A stretch of 64,000 nucleotides of DNA, taken from Viola odorata (taxonomy: Eukaryota > Streptophyta > Magnoliopsida > Malpighiales > Violaceae). The notes below the pieces were generated by a model. The model was not told the DNA's origin. It did no database searches and saw only the letters and a list, made by a program, of their open reading frames with translations. Each line of letters opens with the position of its first letter. The first letter of the stretch is position 1. The stretch lies in contig OY829545.1 of NCBI GenBank assembly GCA_963691705.1, positions 39,481,475 to 39,545,474 of the forward strand, given 5' to 3'. A program made the position numbers and the translations under genes. Of the stretch, positions 52,892 to 63,169 are shown piece after piece.

Positions 52892-53852
52892 TGATACGAT
52901 CGTGGCTCCTTAGGATGCGTAGCACCAATTTTGATCTTTGTTCAAAGAAGGATTTCCTGCGGAAATAAATAACTCGACAAGTACGAGCTTAGACCACTTA
53001 GCTAACCTGTGCTAAGAGCCCTAATCGATTTCAAGTCAAGGATCTTGAATCGGATTCTTAGGACTAGACTCAACAATGTGAGAATCACACTAAGATAAAC
53101 GACACAATAATGTAATTCCAAGATTTACTTGTATACGACTCAAGTATTACGGACTCAAGAAGAACAAGGTTCAACCAACTTGAACAAGGGGCAAATATTG
53201 AAGAAACAAAGTTCTGTATTTATCAAATAAAAGCCAAGTTTCTAAGGAGGCCAAGAGGCTCCTTATGTAGGTTACAAGCAAACCCTAATTCCATAATAGG
53301 AATAATAAATAAAGTAAAAGACTTAACTAATTAATTAAAGAGTCTAATTATTTAATTAAGCTAGAATAAATAGAAGGTCGCAGCCTTGCTAAACAGAACA
53401 GTCAACGCGCGTCAACTCTAGGCGAAACGGGCAGGAGCCGTTATCAACAACGAGCAGACAGGCGTGAACGCAGGACAGGTGCAGCAAACGGCATGCGTGA
53501 CAGATGATAGAATCGGTAACGTCTATGTGGAACGGACAAGTGCCATTTTGACCCAAATGGTAAGTGTCGATTGTGTGGATCGGACAGATACCGTTAGGAT
53601 GAAAACGATCAAGTGCCGTTTGCGTGAATCGGCTCCATGCCGTTTCTATCAGACAGAACATCGGTCAAGCCGAAAGTGAGAAGATTCACTACTCTTGTTG
53701 TCTTCTCTCTCAGTGTAGCTTTCTCACATGTCATCTCAGATTCCAGCTCCTTGTGAATGAGAGATGACAATCGGTCTTGAAGCTTTTGAGCCCTGGCTCG
53801 AGTCATTGGACCAGCTGGCGGTAAAGGCACCTGGATGCGTGGATTCGCATCA
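52892..53852 (-). repeat. 5' LTR of element D
   Basis: 961 bp, TGATACGATCGTGG to GATTCGCATCA on the plus strand, followed by CTTCC (53853-53857). The TATA position (53261-53270) reads CTACATAAGG on the minus strand where the 3' LTR has CTATATAAGG. Confidence 0.9.
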
Positions 53853-53857
53853 CTTCC

Positions 53858-53905
53858 CCTCTCCAGAAATCTGAATCTTATCAAATTGATGCTTTCGTTG
53901 AGAGT
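53858..53905 (+). repeat. End of B2 5' LTR and its primer-binding site
   Basis: CCTCTCCAGAAATCTGAATC and TTATCA complete the LTR at 53883. AATTGATGCTTTCGTTGAGAG (from 53884) is the PBS, comparable to that of B1. Confidence 0.7.
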
Positions 53906-53969
53906 TTTGGTTCAATTAAATGAGCGTCCTTTATAACCAAGCTCTGTCTTTTCTGGAAATCGAAGGATC

Positions 53970-55318
53970 ATGGCTTCTGATTTAGAATCTACACCTCCTC
54001 AGCCCTATAGTATTCTTTTCGCTCCTCGTATGGAACTTTTTCCTTCTACTTCTATCAATATTTCTACCACAGCACAGGGAACTCCTTCTGGGCAAACGGA
54101 TTTCCTCTTTGGACTAACAACGGGAACATCCTTCCCCGAGATGAGTACTCCACCTTTCCAAACAACCCTTTGGCAAACTCTTTGTTAGCTCTGCGTGCCC
54201 AAGTGGATCAGTTGACCGCATTAGCTCCCAGATCAACTCCCAATGCCTCAGGATCGATTATTCCCCTTCATTTGATATTTACTTTTACCCCATCTATTGT
54301 CATTGATCGGTCGTTATCACCTCGGCAACACGAGGGCACCCCGCTGACCTTGCCCGTGATGATGGCCCCCATCAACTTTACGCAACTCGCTCATGGACAG
54401 GTAGAACCTTCCGCATCGCACACGTGGGAAATCCCCGTATCCCAAGAGGAACGATGGCAGGATGAATATAGATATCGTTGGGATGGCAGGCGAGATGGAA
54501 TGGTTATAGATGTATCCCCCAAACGCAGCGAAAGATCGAGTAGTAGGAGATATCGAACCCGCTCACCGAGAAGTCGCAGTCGGTCCCCCAGGCGACATCA
54601 CGCACCTGATCCTCGAGGCTAGAGGCTTCATCTGGAAATTTGTCCTCCCCGTCGTCCTCGTGAAATCCTCGATGATAACGCGGGTCATCCGTTCAGCTAT
54701 CGCATAAGGCATCACAGAGTCAGTCGGCACGTGAAACTCCCCATGGAGTCTTATGATGGCATGAAAGATCCCATCTCTTACCTTAAAAAGGTGAAAGACT
54801 TCGTGCAATTCTAAACTCACAGTGATGCGGCCTTGTGCCAGATATTTGTCATGACATTATCAGGAGTCGCACGTCTTTAGTTTGAAGGACTCTCGGTCGG
54901 ATCCATAAATAGTTTTCCACAGCTGGAAGCTAAGTTTCGAAGCTGGTTCAGCACGGCTGTTCCCATCAAGAAGTCCGTTGTAGCTTTGTTCGATATACAC
55001 AGAAGACCTCACAAATCTCTGAAAGAGTTCCTTAGTCGTTTCGATACAGAAATGTCGTTAACGCCAGGTGTCACCGTTGATTTTGCTGTGGAAGCTTTGA
55101 AACGGAACTGTTGTTATGGAAAATTACAGGACACGTTAATGGTTGACCCCCCAACAACTTTAGACGCGCTAAGGTTGAAGGCTCATAATTATGCAAGGAT
55201 GGAGGAGGAAGAAAACAAGGTTAAAATTCAAAATGCGCCACAAAACGCGCCTCATGCTCCTAGTGCACCTACCAGCACAGCCCTAGACGCTCGCACTATC
55301 GATGATTACGCCCAGTGA
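53970..55318 (+). pseudogene. Gag of B2 with RS-rich region
   Basis: ATG at 53970 (MASDLESTPPQPYSILFAPR) matches the B1 gag start. After a shift near 54180 comes NSLLALRAQVDQLTALAPRS and, at 54515-54605, the RS region SSSRRYRTRSPRSRSRSPRR. The gag core is at 54986-55318 (FDIHRRPHKSLKEFLSRFDT, EALKRNCCYGKLQDTLMVDP, AHNYARMEEEENKV). Stops near 54186, 54620 and 55316. Order and wording equal B1. Confidence 0.8.
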
Positions 55319-56122
55319 AAAGATCACATCCCTAGAGCCTCGAACCGACAAAGAGGCAACTTTTCAATGGGAAGACCCGGCAACTCCCCCACTCGGCGAC
55401 AAGCGGATCCGCCCAAGGGCCGAGTTTATGACCCTGATCTTCCTTCCCTCATACTTCCGAGAGCGGAAATCTTAGCAATGAACACTTACTAGGTTCAGCA
55501 ACGGAATCTACCCATCCGTTATCCAGCCCCTGCGAAACCGGGGGTAATCATGGGAGGAAGAGAAAATGCCTTTTGCAAGTTCTATAAAGTCAAGGGATAC
55601 TCCACAGACATGTGCCGAGAGTTAAAGTTGGCAATAGAACGTCTAGTGGAAGAAGGCTATCTCAGAGAATTCACCACCAGGGCAAGAGAAGAAGCCAGGA
55701 ATAACCCGACGAATAGGGCCTCAGACAATAAACAGGTGCCTCCTCACACCCTTGAAAATGACGCTACTCCTAGTGGGAGGGTCAGAGAAATGTTAACAAT
55801 CCATGATGAGGACATTCCCATCATCAACATCATAGCCGGGGGCACACTGAACCTTGATGAGTCTATGTCGTTAACGCCCACCACAGGAGAGAAGCGGAAA
55901 CGTGAAGGTGCGTTAGTGAAAAATGAAGCGATAAGTATTTTAGATCGAATGGTATTGTCGTTCTCTGAGGAAGACGAGAAAGGCGTCATTTTTCCGTATA
56001 ACGACGCGTTGGTGATTACACCCGTTATTTGCAACCATGGAGTTAGAAGAACCCTTATCGATAACGGCAGCGCGGTAAATTTATTTTCATTGGAGGCTTA
56101 CAACCTCATGAAACGTCCCGCC
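55319..56122 (+). pseudogene. Gag end and protease N-terminus of B2
   Basis: 55550-56122 is open for 191 codons: MGGRENAFCKFYKVKGYSTD with CRELKLAIERLVEEGYLREF (B1 has FCKFHKARGHSTDAC), then NEAISILDRMVLSFSEEDEK and the active-site region RRTLIDNGSAVNLFSLEAYN. It ends at MKRPA where the LTR of G begins (56123); the rest of the protease is missing. Confidence 0.8.
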
Positions 56123-56740
56123 TGATACGATCCTCGTATCGCAAGTCGCGCCGGTACAAGCCCTAGTGCGCACGGTGTGCGCCAGGAGTAAAATTCCAAG
56201 AACCCTAAGGCGGCTAGGGTTTGGAAAAGGAGCGCTCGGATAAGAAACTACCTAAATTAGATATTATTTATTTAGGAATTATCTATTTAGGAATTATTTG
56301 TTTAGGAATTATTTATTTAGGAATTATCTATTTAGGAATTATTTATTTCTAAGTTTGTATTTTCCTAGCCTATTTAAAGGCCAAGCCATATGAATAAAAT
56401 GATGATGATATTTTTGGAAAACAAAAGACTTTTTCTTTGAGAGGTGCGTCCAGTCTTGGAGATTCATCTTTGAATTGCCAAGAGCACCCAGTCTTGGAGA
56501 TTCATCGGTTTGACCCAAGATCCTCAAGGGATTCGGCGTGAAGTGCCAAGAGCACCCAGTCTTGGAGTTTCACGGTTTTCTTAGAGTTAAAATTCCGCAT
56601 TCGAAAGCCAAGCTTTGAACTAGATCACACAGTCATTGTTGCGCATCCTAGCCACCTAGGATCGCATCAGTTGGTAGCGAAGCTTTAGGCGTTCAAGTTT
56701 GGTAACTATCCTTTACTTTTGTCATTGTGTCAATTAGAGT
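56123..56740 (+). mobile_element. LTR and PBS fragment of gypsy element G
   Basis: LTR TGATACGATCCTCG to GGATCGCATCA (56123-56669, 547 bp), then PBS GTTGGTAGCGAAGCTT. Only about 60 more bases follow before B2 integrase sequence, so a deletion removed the rest of G with B2's RT and RNase H. Inside the LTR is a tandem of about six units of TATTTAGGAATTATT (56261-56350), and three copies of a CCCAGTCTTGGAG-type block (56450, 56488, 56556). Confidence 0.7.
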
Positions 56741-56779
56741 CACATCCACATGGACAGCCCACAAGTCGGTGTAGGCTTC

Positions 56780-57635
56780 TCTAATCCAGCTGCCAAGTGT
56801 ATAATGGAACAAGAAGGCCTCCACACCTTACGAGAGATTCACGAAGGGATATGTGGCATGCACATATCTGGTGGTACTTTGGCCGCACAAGTCTTTAGGT
56901 CAGGTTTCTATTAGCTTACCATTCGCAGGGACTATGATAACTTTGTACCAACCTGTTAGAAATGTCAAGAGTTCTCCAAAATTCCCCAACGACCTGCTAT
57001 GGAAATCTCCGAAATTGTGGCTCCTTGTCCTTTTGCAAAGTGGGGAATTGACATCCTAGGCCCATTTCTAAAGGCAAGATCTCAACTGAAATTCGTAGTC
57101 GTGGCAGTGGACTACTTCACAAAATGGGTAGAAGTGGAAGTGGTGGCTAACATTACAACGGAGAAGATATGGCGTTTTTTCAAATACCAAGTCATTATGT
57201 GATTTGGCATACCTCGCGTGTTAGTCAGCGATAACGGGACCCAATTTACAAGTCAATTCTTTGGAGACCAGTGCGCAGAATTCCAGATCAAACAAAGATT
57301 TTCTTCCGTAGCCCACCCACAAACTAATGGACTCGCGGAGGTAACCAATCGAAGTATCCTCAGTGGTATCAAGAAAAACCTAGAAGGTGCCAAGAAGGAA
57401 TGGGCAGATGAGCTATCGTATGTGATGTGGGCGTACCGCATGACCGTCAAAACTAGTACAGCAGAAACACCCTTCGCATTGGCTTTCGGCACTGAGGCCG
57501 TCACACCGATAGAAATCGGTACTCTAAGCTTGCAAGTGACGTACTTCAAGGAAGAGATAAACGAAGAGAGGTTGTGGGCGAACCTCGATGCATTGCCAGA
57601 ATTGCATGAAGGAACCCTTCTAAAAATATTGTACT
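56780..57635 (+). pseudogene. Integrase of B2, main part
   Basis: The zinc-binding region reads LREIHEGICGMHISGGTLAA (two His) and a Cys pair with a stop between. The core has KWGIDILGPFLKARSQLKFV (Asp), VAVDYFTKWVEVE, FGIPRVLVSDNGTQFTSQFF (Asp) and HPQTNGLAEVTNRSILSGIK (Glu), so all three catalytic residues are kept. ELSYVMWAYRMTVKTSTAET follows. Stops near 56911, 56959 and 57201. It is broken at 57645 by a MITE; the C-terminal piece is at 58006-58247. The same region is deleted in B1. Confidence 0.85.
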
Positions 57636-57644
57636 ATAAGAGAA

Positions 57645-57996
57645 GGGGAAATAGCTTAAAGCACCCCTGTACTATACGGGAAAACCAAAAACCTCCCCTA
57701 TCCTTCAAAAACTCCTATACACCTCCCCTGTACTACGTTGACCAAGCAAAGTAAGGTCTCCGTCCACTTTGACCAACGGACTGTTAGTATTGATCGTTGA
57801 CTTTAATTAAAAAATTCAGAAAAAATGTAAAAATTTCAAGTCAATGGTCAACACTAACGGTCCGTTGGTCAAAGTGGACGGAGACCTTGCTTTGCTCGGT
57901 CAACGTAGTACAGGGGAGGTGTATAGGAGTTTTTGAAGGATAGGGGAGGTTTTTGGTTTTCGCGTATAGTATAGGGGTGCTTTAAGCTATTTCCCC
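57645..57996. mobile_element. 352-bp foldback MITE, Mutator-like
   Basis: The ends are inverted: GGGGAAATAGCTTAAAGCAC at the left and its complement at the right. The match continues with few differences over arms of about 158 bases (57645-57802 and 57838-57996) around a 35-base AT-rich loop. A perfect 9-bp duplication ATAAGAGAA lies at 57636-57644 and 57997-58005, the size typical of Mutator-like transposons. It codes nothing. Transcribed from B2's promoter it would fold into one long hairpin. Confidence 0.9.
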
Positions 57997-58005
57997 ATAA
58001 GAGAA

Positions 58006-58247
58006 AGATGGCGCGATATCACAATAGGCGCGTCAAAGAACGATTGCTGAAAGTAGGAGACTTGGTACTTAGGGACAAACGAGTGGTCGGACAGCGCATG
58101 TGGAAACTCAGTCCAAACTGGGACGACCCATATCGCGCTACCCGCGTTATCGGAAAGGGAGCATACCACTTGGAAACACTTGACGATTCCCCCTTACCAA
58201 ACTCTTGGAACATAGCTCATTTCAAACTATATCATGCTAGAATTTGA
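58006..58247 (+). pseudogene. Integrase C-terminus of B2
   Basis: Resumes in the expected frame after the MITE: RYHNRRVKERLLKVGDLVLR, then DDPYRATRVIGKGAYHLETL and NSWNIAHFKLYHARI before a TGA. This is the usual end of Tat-type pol. It matches B1 28741-28937. Confidence 0.85.
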
Positions 58248-58347
58248 CATGCCTCTGCATGTTTAGACTTAGGAAGCAATAATATGCGTTAACGGTCAAA
58301 TCAAAAATACTATTGTGTGTTTTTATGGTTGATTACATGCAGATAAT

Positions 58348-58695
58348 GAAGGGTGCCAGGAGTGAAAATCATATCCTTGTGACAACCGCTCTTGATCAGA
58401 CGACTCACTAAGACGAGGCACGCCCTGGCATACTTAAAGATTCAACGCCGGGAGTGAAAATCCTATCCTTGTGACAACTGTGCTAACACAGACGGCTCAC
58501 TAAGACGAGGCACGCCCCGACACCCCTAGGAGTGAAAATCCTATCCTTGTGACAACCGGGCTAACACAGACGACGCACTAAGACGAGGCACGCTCCAGGG
58601 AAATGAAGACTCCACCCTGGAAGTGAAAATCTTATCCTTGTGACGACCGTGCTAATACAGACGGCTCACTAAGATGAGGCACGCTCCAGGCCAAT
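58348..58695 (+). repeat. Tandem repeat array 3' of pol in B2
   Basis: Four units of about 75-100 bp, each with GGAGTGAAAATCCTATCCTT, GTGACAACCG and CACTAAGACGAGGCACGC blocks. They are the reverse of the B1 units at 28130-28650. Confidence 0.85.
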
Positions 58696-58769
58696 CGTGG
58701 AAAATTGAAACAAATCATGATATCCTAGCAAGTAACCAGACAGCAAACACCCGGTGAAGTTGGCTGGAT

Positions 58770-58890
58770 AAGAAAACAACACAAGTAATGCCTCGGCAAG
58801 GCCGGATCTAGCGAGCCTGGATGAGAAAGCAACACAAGTAATGCCTCGGCAAGGCCAGATTCAGCGAGCCTGAATGAAAAAGCAACACCA
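58770..58890 (+). repeat. 53-bp tandem repeat
   Basis: ACAAGTAATGCCTCGGCAAG recurs with a period of 53 bases (58781 and 58834), followed by a third diverged unit. Confidence 0.7.
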
Positions 58891-58899
58891 ACAATACCC

Positions 58900-60095
58900 C
58901 GACACATACGGGTGAATGCCCATAAAGGCAACTAATGTTTATCATTGCATGCCATTTTACTAACGCAGTAAAGCAATAATTGAGAATTTGCAGGAAAATC
59001 GTGAAAACACTGAAATAATGAAGAGACCGACGCCCATGCAGGCAGTAACATCATATGGTCTGCTATCATGATTCACATGGCTAGTGTACTATTGCCGGCA
59101 CATGCTCTACCATCTTGATCCAAGAAACACTGCCAGGTATTTTTAACACCAATCATACTAATCCTCTTATGGATCTAATATCTTCCATCTGAGGAACAGA
59201 CAGGAGTCTGTGGATATCCTAGAAGTATCCCTCATTATTTAACGGGGGAATACTACAACAGTAAAGAGGGCAGCATTCCAATATCTTTTGCCCACAACAT
59301 TGGCAAAAGGCTATCGCCATATTATTTTCTCCCTGATAGGGGAACGTATATGCTACGGTGTCATATAGCTCTGACATATATTCCTGCAGAAAAGGATACA
59401 TCTATATCTATTTACATGGCATCTTCTGCTAACGATGAATATCTACATCAATACAACGTTATTATGAAAATCATTGCTCCTGAAATCGTTATGTTAATCA
59501 AGCTATCTCATCAAGGGAGTAATGATAATGTTCAAGGCAGCAACGCCTTCAGAATGATATTCTTCGCTCAAAGGCGCATACGGCGATACTACCATAATAC
59601 TTTCTCTTGCCGATATGGATTATATGCTACATATTGCGGGTAACATCTGTTATGATATCTCACCATAGTGAGTTGTGTCTTTAAAGCTATCTGGTAAGTA
59701 GCGTTATCTCGCAAGGACATTCTATTCCTGGCACAGGAAATGCACGTGCCTAGTCATGTCATTATATCTTGGAAAATATCCCTTATTACGTGTCTATGAT
59801 TCTACTGATTATATGGTAACTCTATGATTATACTATCTCCACTGGAATTCTATGATTTTGTTGCGTCATGGCAGCCCTGCAGATAATACTCAGATCTATT
59901 GTCAACTTCATCATCTCAATATCGGCATCAAGTTCAGAGAATCAGAAACATCGCAAAGAAGACCGACAACAAAGGGAGATAGCAAACAAAATATATAGTT
60001 GTTCAAAAACCCTAAGGGTTACAAAGGCAAAAGCCTGTAAAAAAAAAACAAAAATAGGGCGATGCCTAAAATTCAGAAAAGGCGGCAGAAGACGT
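58900..60095. other. Spacer of B2 before the antisense genes, no gene
   Basis: No ORF with a recognisable domain on either strand. It is likely the 3' flank of the antisense delta unit. Confidence 0.4.
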
Positions 60096-62003
60096 CTACG
60101 GCGCCACTGTCCCGTTATCCCCCTGCCCCTCGTAATTTTTTGCCTTTGTCCTGTAAAAATTTTCATCAGTAAGGACCACGGACCTCTCTTGAAAGTTGCG
60201 AGTAATGTCATCAACGCAAAACGTATATGCCCCATAACGCTGCATGAAGGAGTCAGCCATGACGCCTGCAGTCTCCTGTCAATACCACGTGCATTTCTCC
60301 ACCGACTCCTTTTCCAATGCGGCCTTCTCCCTTTCCAGTTTGGCATTCCTATTCTTTTCTGTCACCAACTCAGCGTTAAGTGCAGTAACCAGGGTAGCTT
60401 CCCGTTTACTGGCATCTTCCATCTCTTTCTTGACAATCGCCAAGGCCTTTGCCAGATCCCGACGCTCCCCTGATAGCTTTTCTACTTCTTCCTGCTTTTT
60501 GGCAAGTTCTTCTGAAATCTGGCGATGAGCGCCACTCAACTCATCGGAGGAAGAAGTGAGAGAAGAAACTTTCCTCGTCATATGCTTGGCCCAGTAGTGA
60601 AAATTATAGAAAGTGGAAAATATACCAGAGCGTACCGAATGCAACTGCTCCTCGGCAGTCTGAGAAAGAAACACCTCCTCCTTTTCCTGGAGAGATAACA
60701 CATGAGCGGCCAGAAGAGAAGAAGTCACAGAGGAGCCGTTACCCCCTACAGCTGCAAAGCCAATCCTATGCAAGCCACTCAGGTCAATTTGGTGAGTAAA
60801 GGGCCCAGAAGGGGCTAGTGTACTCAAATCAGCCATGAGATGAGGAGCGACAACCTCCCCCTCGGAAGGTGGGAACACTAGAGCATTCGAGGTAACAAAA
60901 AACAAGGTAGTCGGGGATGGAGGTTGACGAGAAGAAGCTCCCATAACAAGCCCAAATGAATCATGAGAATGGAATGGTGGAAAATCATACTCTAGGAGAT
61001 CGGGGGTGAAACCCACGACGTGGGAAACGGAAGAGGAGGTGAAGTGCCAAAGGAAGCAGGTGAAACATGAAAGGACTCTATAGCATCTGCAGTCCCCAAA
61101 AAATCAGAAGTCTGACCACCAGAAGGTACCTCGGAAATGAAGGTAGTACCATGCTCCTCCTGATTGATAACGTGACCCCCCGACACCCCTACGGCCTCCT
61201 CGCTATGTCGTGCCTTCTTATGACGCTCTTGGAATACATGGGACAGATTCATGTTATTGTCCGAGGAAGCACGAACAGAAGCAGTGGCAGTCTCCTAGAA
61301 AAAAGATGCATCAGAAAAAGTAAAGAAATAGGAGAAAGTGGTGAAAAACGTTAAAAAATACACTTGAGATAACGAGAGAATTGAAGAGACGCCTACAGGA
61401 ATGGCCTCGTCAGCTGTTGTCTCTGAAGAAGCTACTGTATCGGAAGGCGGAGTAGGGGTGTTAACTCTTCTTGTTTTTCTCTTCTTGGACGCCTACAGGA
61501 TTAACGGCGACAAAAATAGTCGGATCCAAAACAGGAACGGCGACAGCTCCCTCGCCAATTTGAGAAGAAGACGTTTGAACGAGACTAGTAGCCGCAGCGG
61601 CAGCGGCAGCTTCCTCTTTTTCCTTCTTCTTTTGAGCTCTTCTTTCCCGCCTCCTAATGCACTCGGGCTTCCAGCCGCGTGGAGGAACTGCACAAACACG
61701 AGATAACGTCAGTTGGGCAGGATTTAAATCAAGTTCTGTAAACAATTGTACCACTAAGGGGTCAAGAGGAAACTAGAAACCATAACCAAACATCTTGGCA
61801 TACAAAATTCTACGGTTGCCGGGTAATTCACTGTTGAGATGGAGCGAATTAAGGGCAATCTCAACCGAACAATCTTTAAGAATGTGGGCATTATATTTAT
61901 TTAACCGCCACTGGAGCACGACCGGAGAAGTGATAGTGGAAATGATGTTTTCAATCTTTTCCTCCCCAATAGATTCGGGACGAGGACGACGAGTTCTAGC
62001 CAT
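60096..62003 (-). pseudogene. Antisense unit delta in B2
   Basis: ATG at 62003 (MARTRRPRPESIGEEKIENI) and RILYAKMFGYGF match B1 delta. The middle of the N-domain (about 480 bases) is deleted: ELDLNPAQLT runs into the first intron. The acceptor TTTGTGCAG leads to PPRGWKPECIRRRERRAQKK. An acceptor TTTTTTCTAG near 61293 fits the second intron. The coiled coil is at 60992-60290 (GERRDLAKALAIVKKEMEDA), and the end QETAGVMADSFMQRYGAYTF to 60096 matches B1 27368-27550. Stops near 61785, 61462 and 60280. Confidence 0.65.
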
Positions 62004-62154
62004 GATAAAATTAAAAAGAAGATAGTGACAGAGAAGAACTGAAGTACCTTTGTAAAGAGAAACTCAGAGTATCTAGACGGTGGAAAGAAGAAACGCAAAC
62101 CACCTTTTGGAGTACTATGGAAAAAGTGAAATAGCAAAAGAAGGAAAAGAAGCA

Positions 62155-62170
62155 TATGGTAGGTTTTATA
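62155..62170 (-). promoter_or_regulatory. Core promoter of antisense delta in B2
   Basis: The minus strand reads CTAGGGTTATAAAACC, identical to B1 25071-25086, about 160 bases before the ATG as in B1. 62171-62583 is spacer between the two antisense units. Confidence 0.6.
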
Positions 62171-62583
62171 ACCCTAGCGGTCAACCAAAACGACTGTTGC
62201 AATGATAGCTGTGTGGGACGCGTCAGGGGAAAAAGACACGCACAATGAGTACAATTTTGGAAAAGCGGGAAGACGCTTCGATTTTACCAACCCCTAGGGG
62301 GCGCCAATTCATAACGCCTCCACAAAGGAACACACGCATTAATGAGGGATTCTCAAGCATTAAATGCTCTGAAAAGTGAAATCAATTATCAAGTCAAAAT
62401 AAACGCGATAACGCGATAATCAAGATAATGCGGGACAGAGTGTTAACATGGCTGATATCCGTCAAGATAGCACAAAGGAGGAAGATAATGCTACAAAGAT
62501 CAATTATTATTCAGAAAAGCGTTATTACAAGTGTTATTGCAAAACAAATGGCGTCAATGTTTAAATTTAGAAAGAAACAACAG

Positions 62584-62994
62584 TTAATGGGGAGGGGCGG
62601 AGCCTTCTGCATCCTTCGCGCCACCTGAATCATCCGACATACGGAGCGCCTTGGTATTGCTACCGTCGCCTACTCCTTCCTCTCCTGAGGAAAGGAGACC
62701 TTCCTTGCTCCCATCAACCTCATTCATTTTTGCAGAAGCATAATCGCCTATCTTAGCATGATCAAAAATCCTACTATAGTAATAGTCCGCGAACCCGACG
62801 TTAAAGGCCCACACAGTTTTCTTCTTCCACCAGTCTATCCTCGACGGAACCTTGGCCAAGTCCGCGTCACGGGCCAGTATCACTTCACGGAGAAGAGAGT
62901 TTTTCTTCTCAGCTACCACCAGCTCCGCCTCCAAGGCCTCGATTTTAGCTTTCCCCTTGTGTTGGTACCTGAATTTTGATGCTAGCACGTTCAA
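62584..62994 (-). pseudogene. Antisense unit gamma in B2, C-terminal part
   Basis: Open for 136 codons: KAKIEALEAELVVAEKKNSL, WWKKKTVWAFNVGFADYYYS and DYASAKMNEVDGSKEGLLSS, matching B1 24290-24572. The upstream part is missing: recognisable B2 sequence ends near 63040. It confirms that gamma and delta stand in tandem in both elements. Confidence 0.65.
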
Positions 62995-63169
62995 TCACCT
63001 GCAAAATAGCATGCCCGCATTTTAATGCGCTTAAACTTTCTAAGCTTTTATCAAAAAATATTGCTTTACAAAAAAAAAAGAAAAACAAACAGAAAGAAAA
63101 CAAAAATCTGACGTTTTTGAAACCTTCCCTATGTCAAACATGTCTATCACTTTATCACAGTTGATAAAC

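Larger units (their letters stand above)
46456..53852 (-). mobile_element. Near-complete Ty3/gypsy element D
   Basis: 7397 bp with two LTRs, PBS, polypurine tract, 5-bp duplication and all domains: gag, zinc knuckle, protease, RT, RNase H, integrase. The LTRs differ by about 15 substitutions and one 26-bp indel, the least in this window. The coding frame has only two in-frame TGA codons and two frameshifts. It belongs with A and E (same PBS, same pol tail motif RTNPxxGG before the LTR). It is inserted 26 bases before the end of the 5' LTR of B2. Confidence 0.9.
46014..63040 (+). mobile_element. Tat-like element B2 (plus strand, interrupted, right end missing)
   Basis: 5' LTR 46014-53883 (split by element D), PBS, gag, protease, then after G the integrase (split by a MITE), tandem repeats, and antisense genes on the minus strand (60096-62994). 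The order equals B1 in mirror image. RT and RNase H are lost at the G junction. No 3' LTR is present: B2-like sequence ends near 63040 in the upstream antisense gene. Confidence 0.8.

Noticed and set aside
58348..58695. Repeat-spacer pattern reminiscent of a CRISPR array
   Set aside because: Units are diverged, spacers are partly repeated too, and the context is a plant retrotransposon; it is a tandem repeat of the 3' region.
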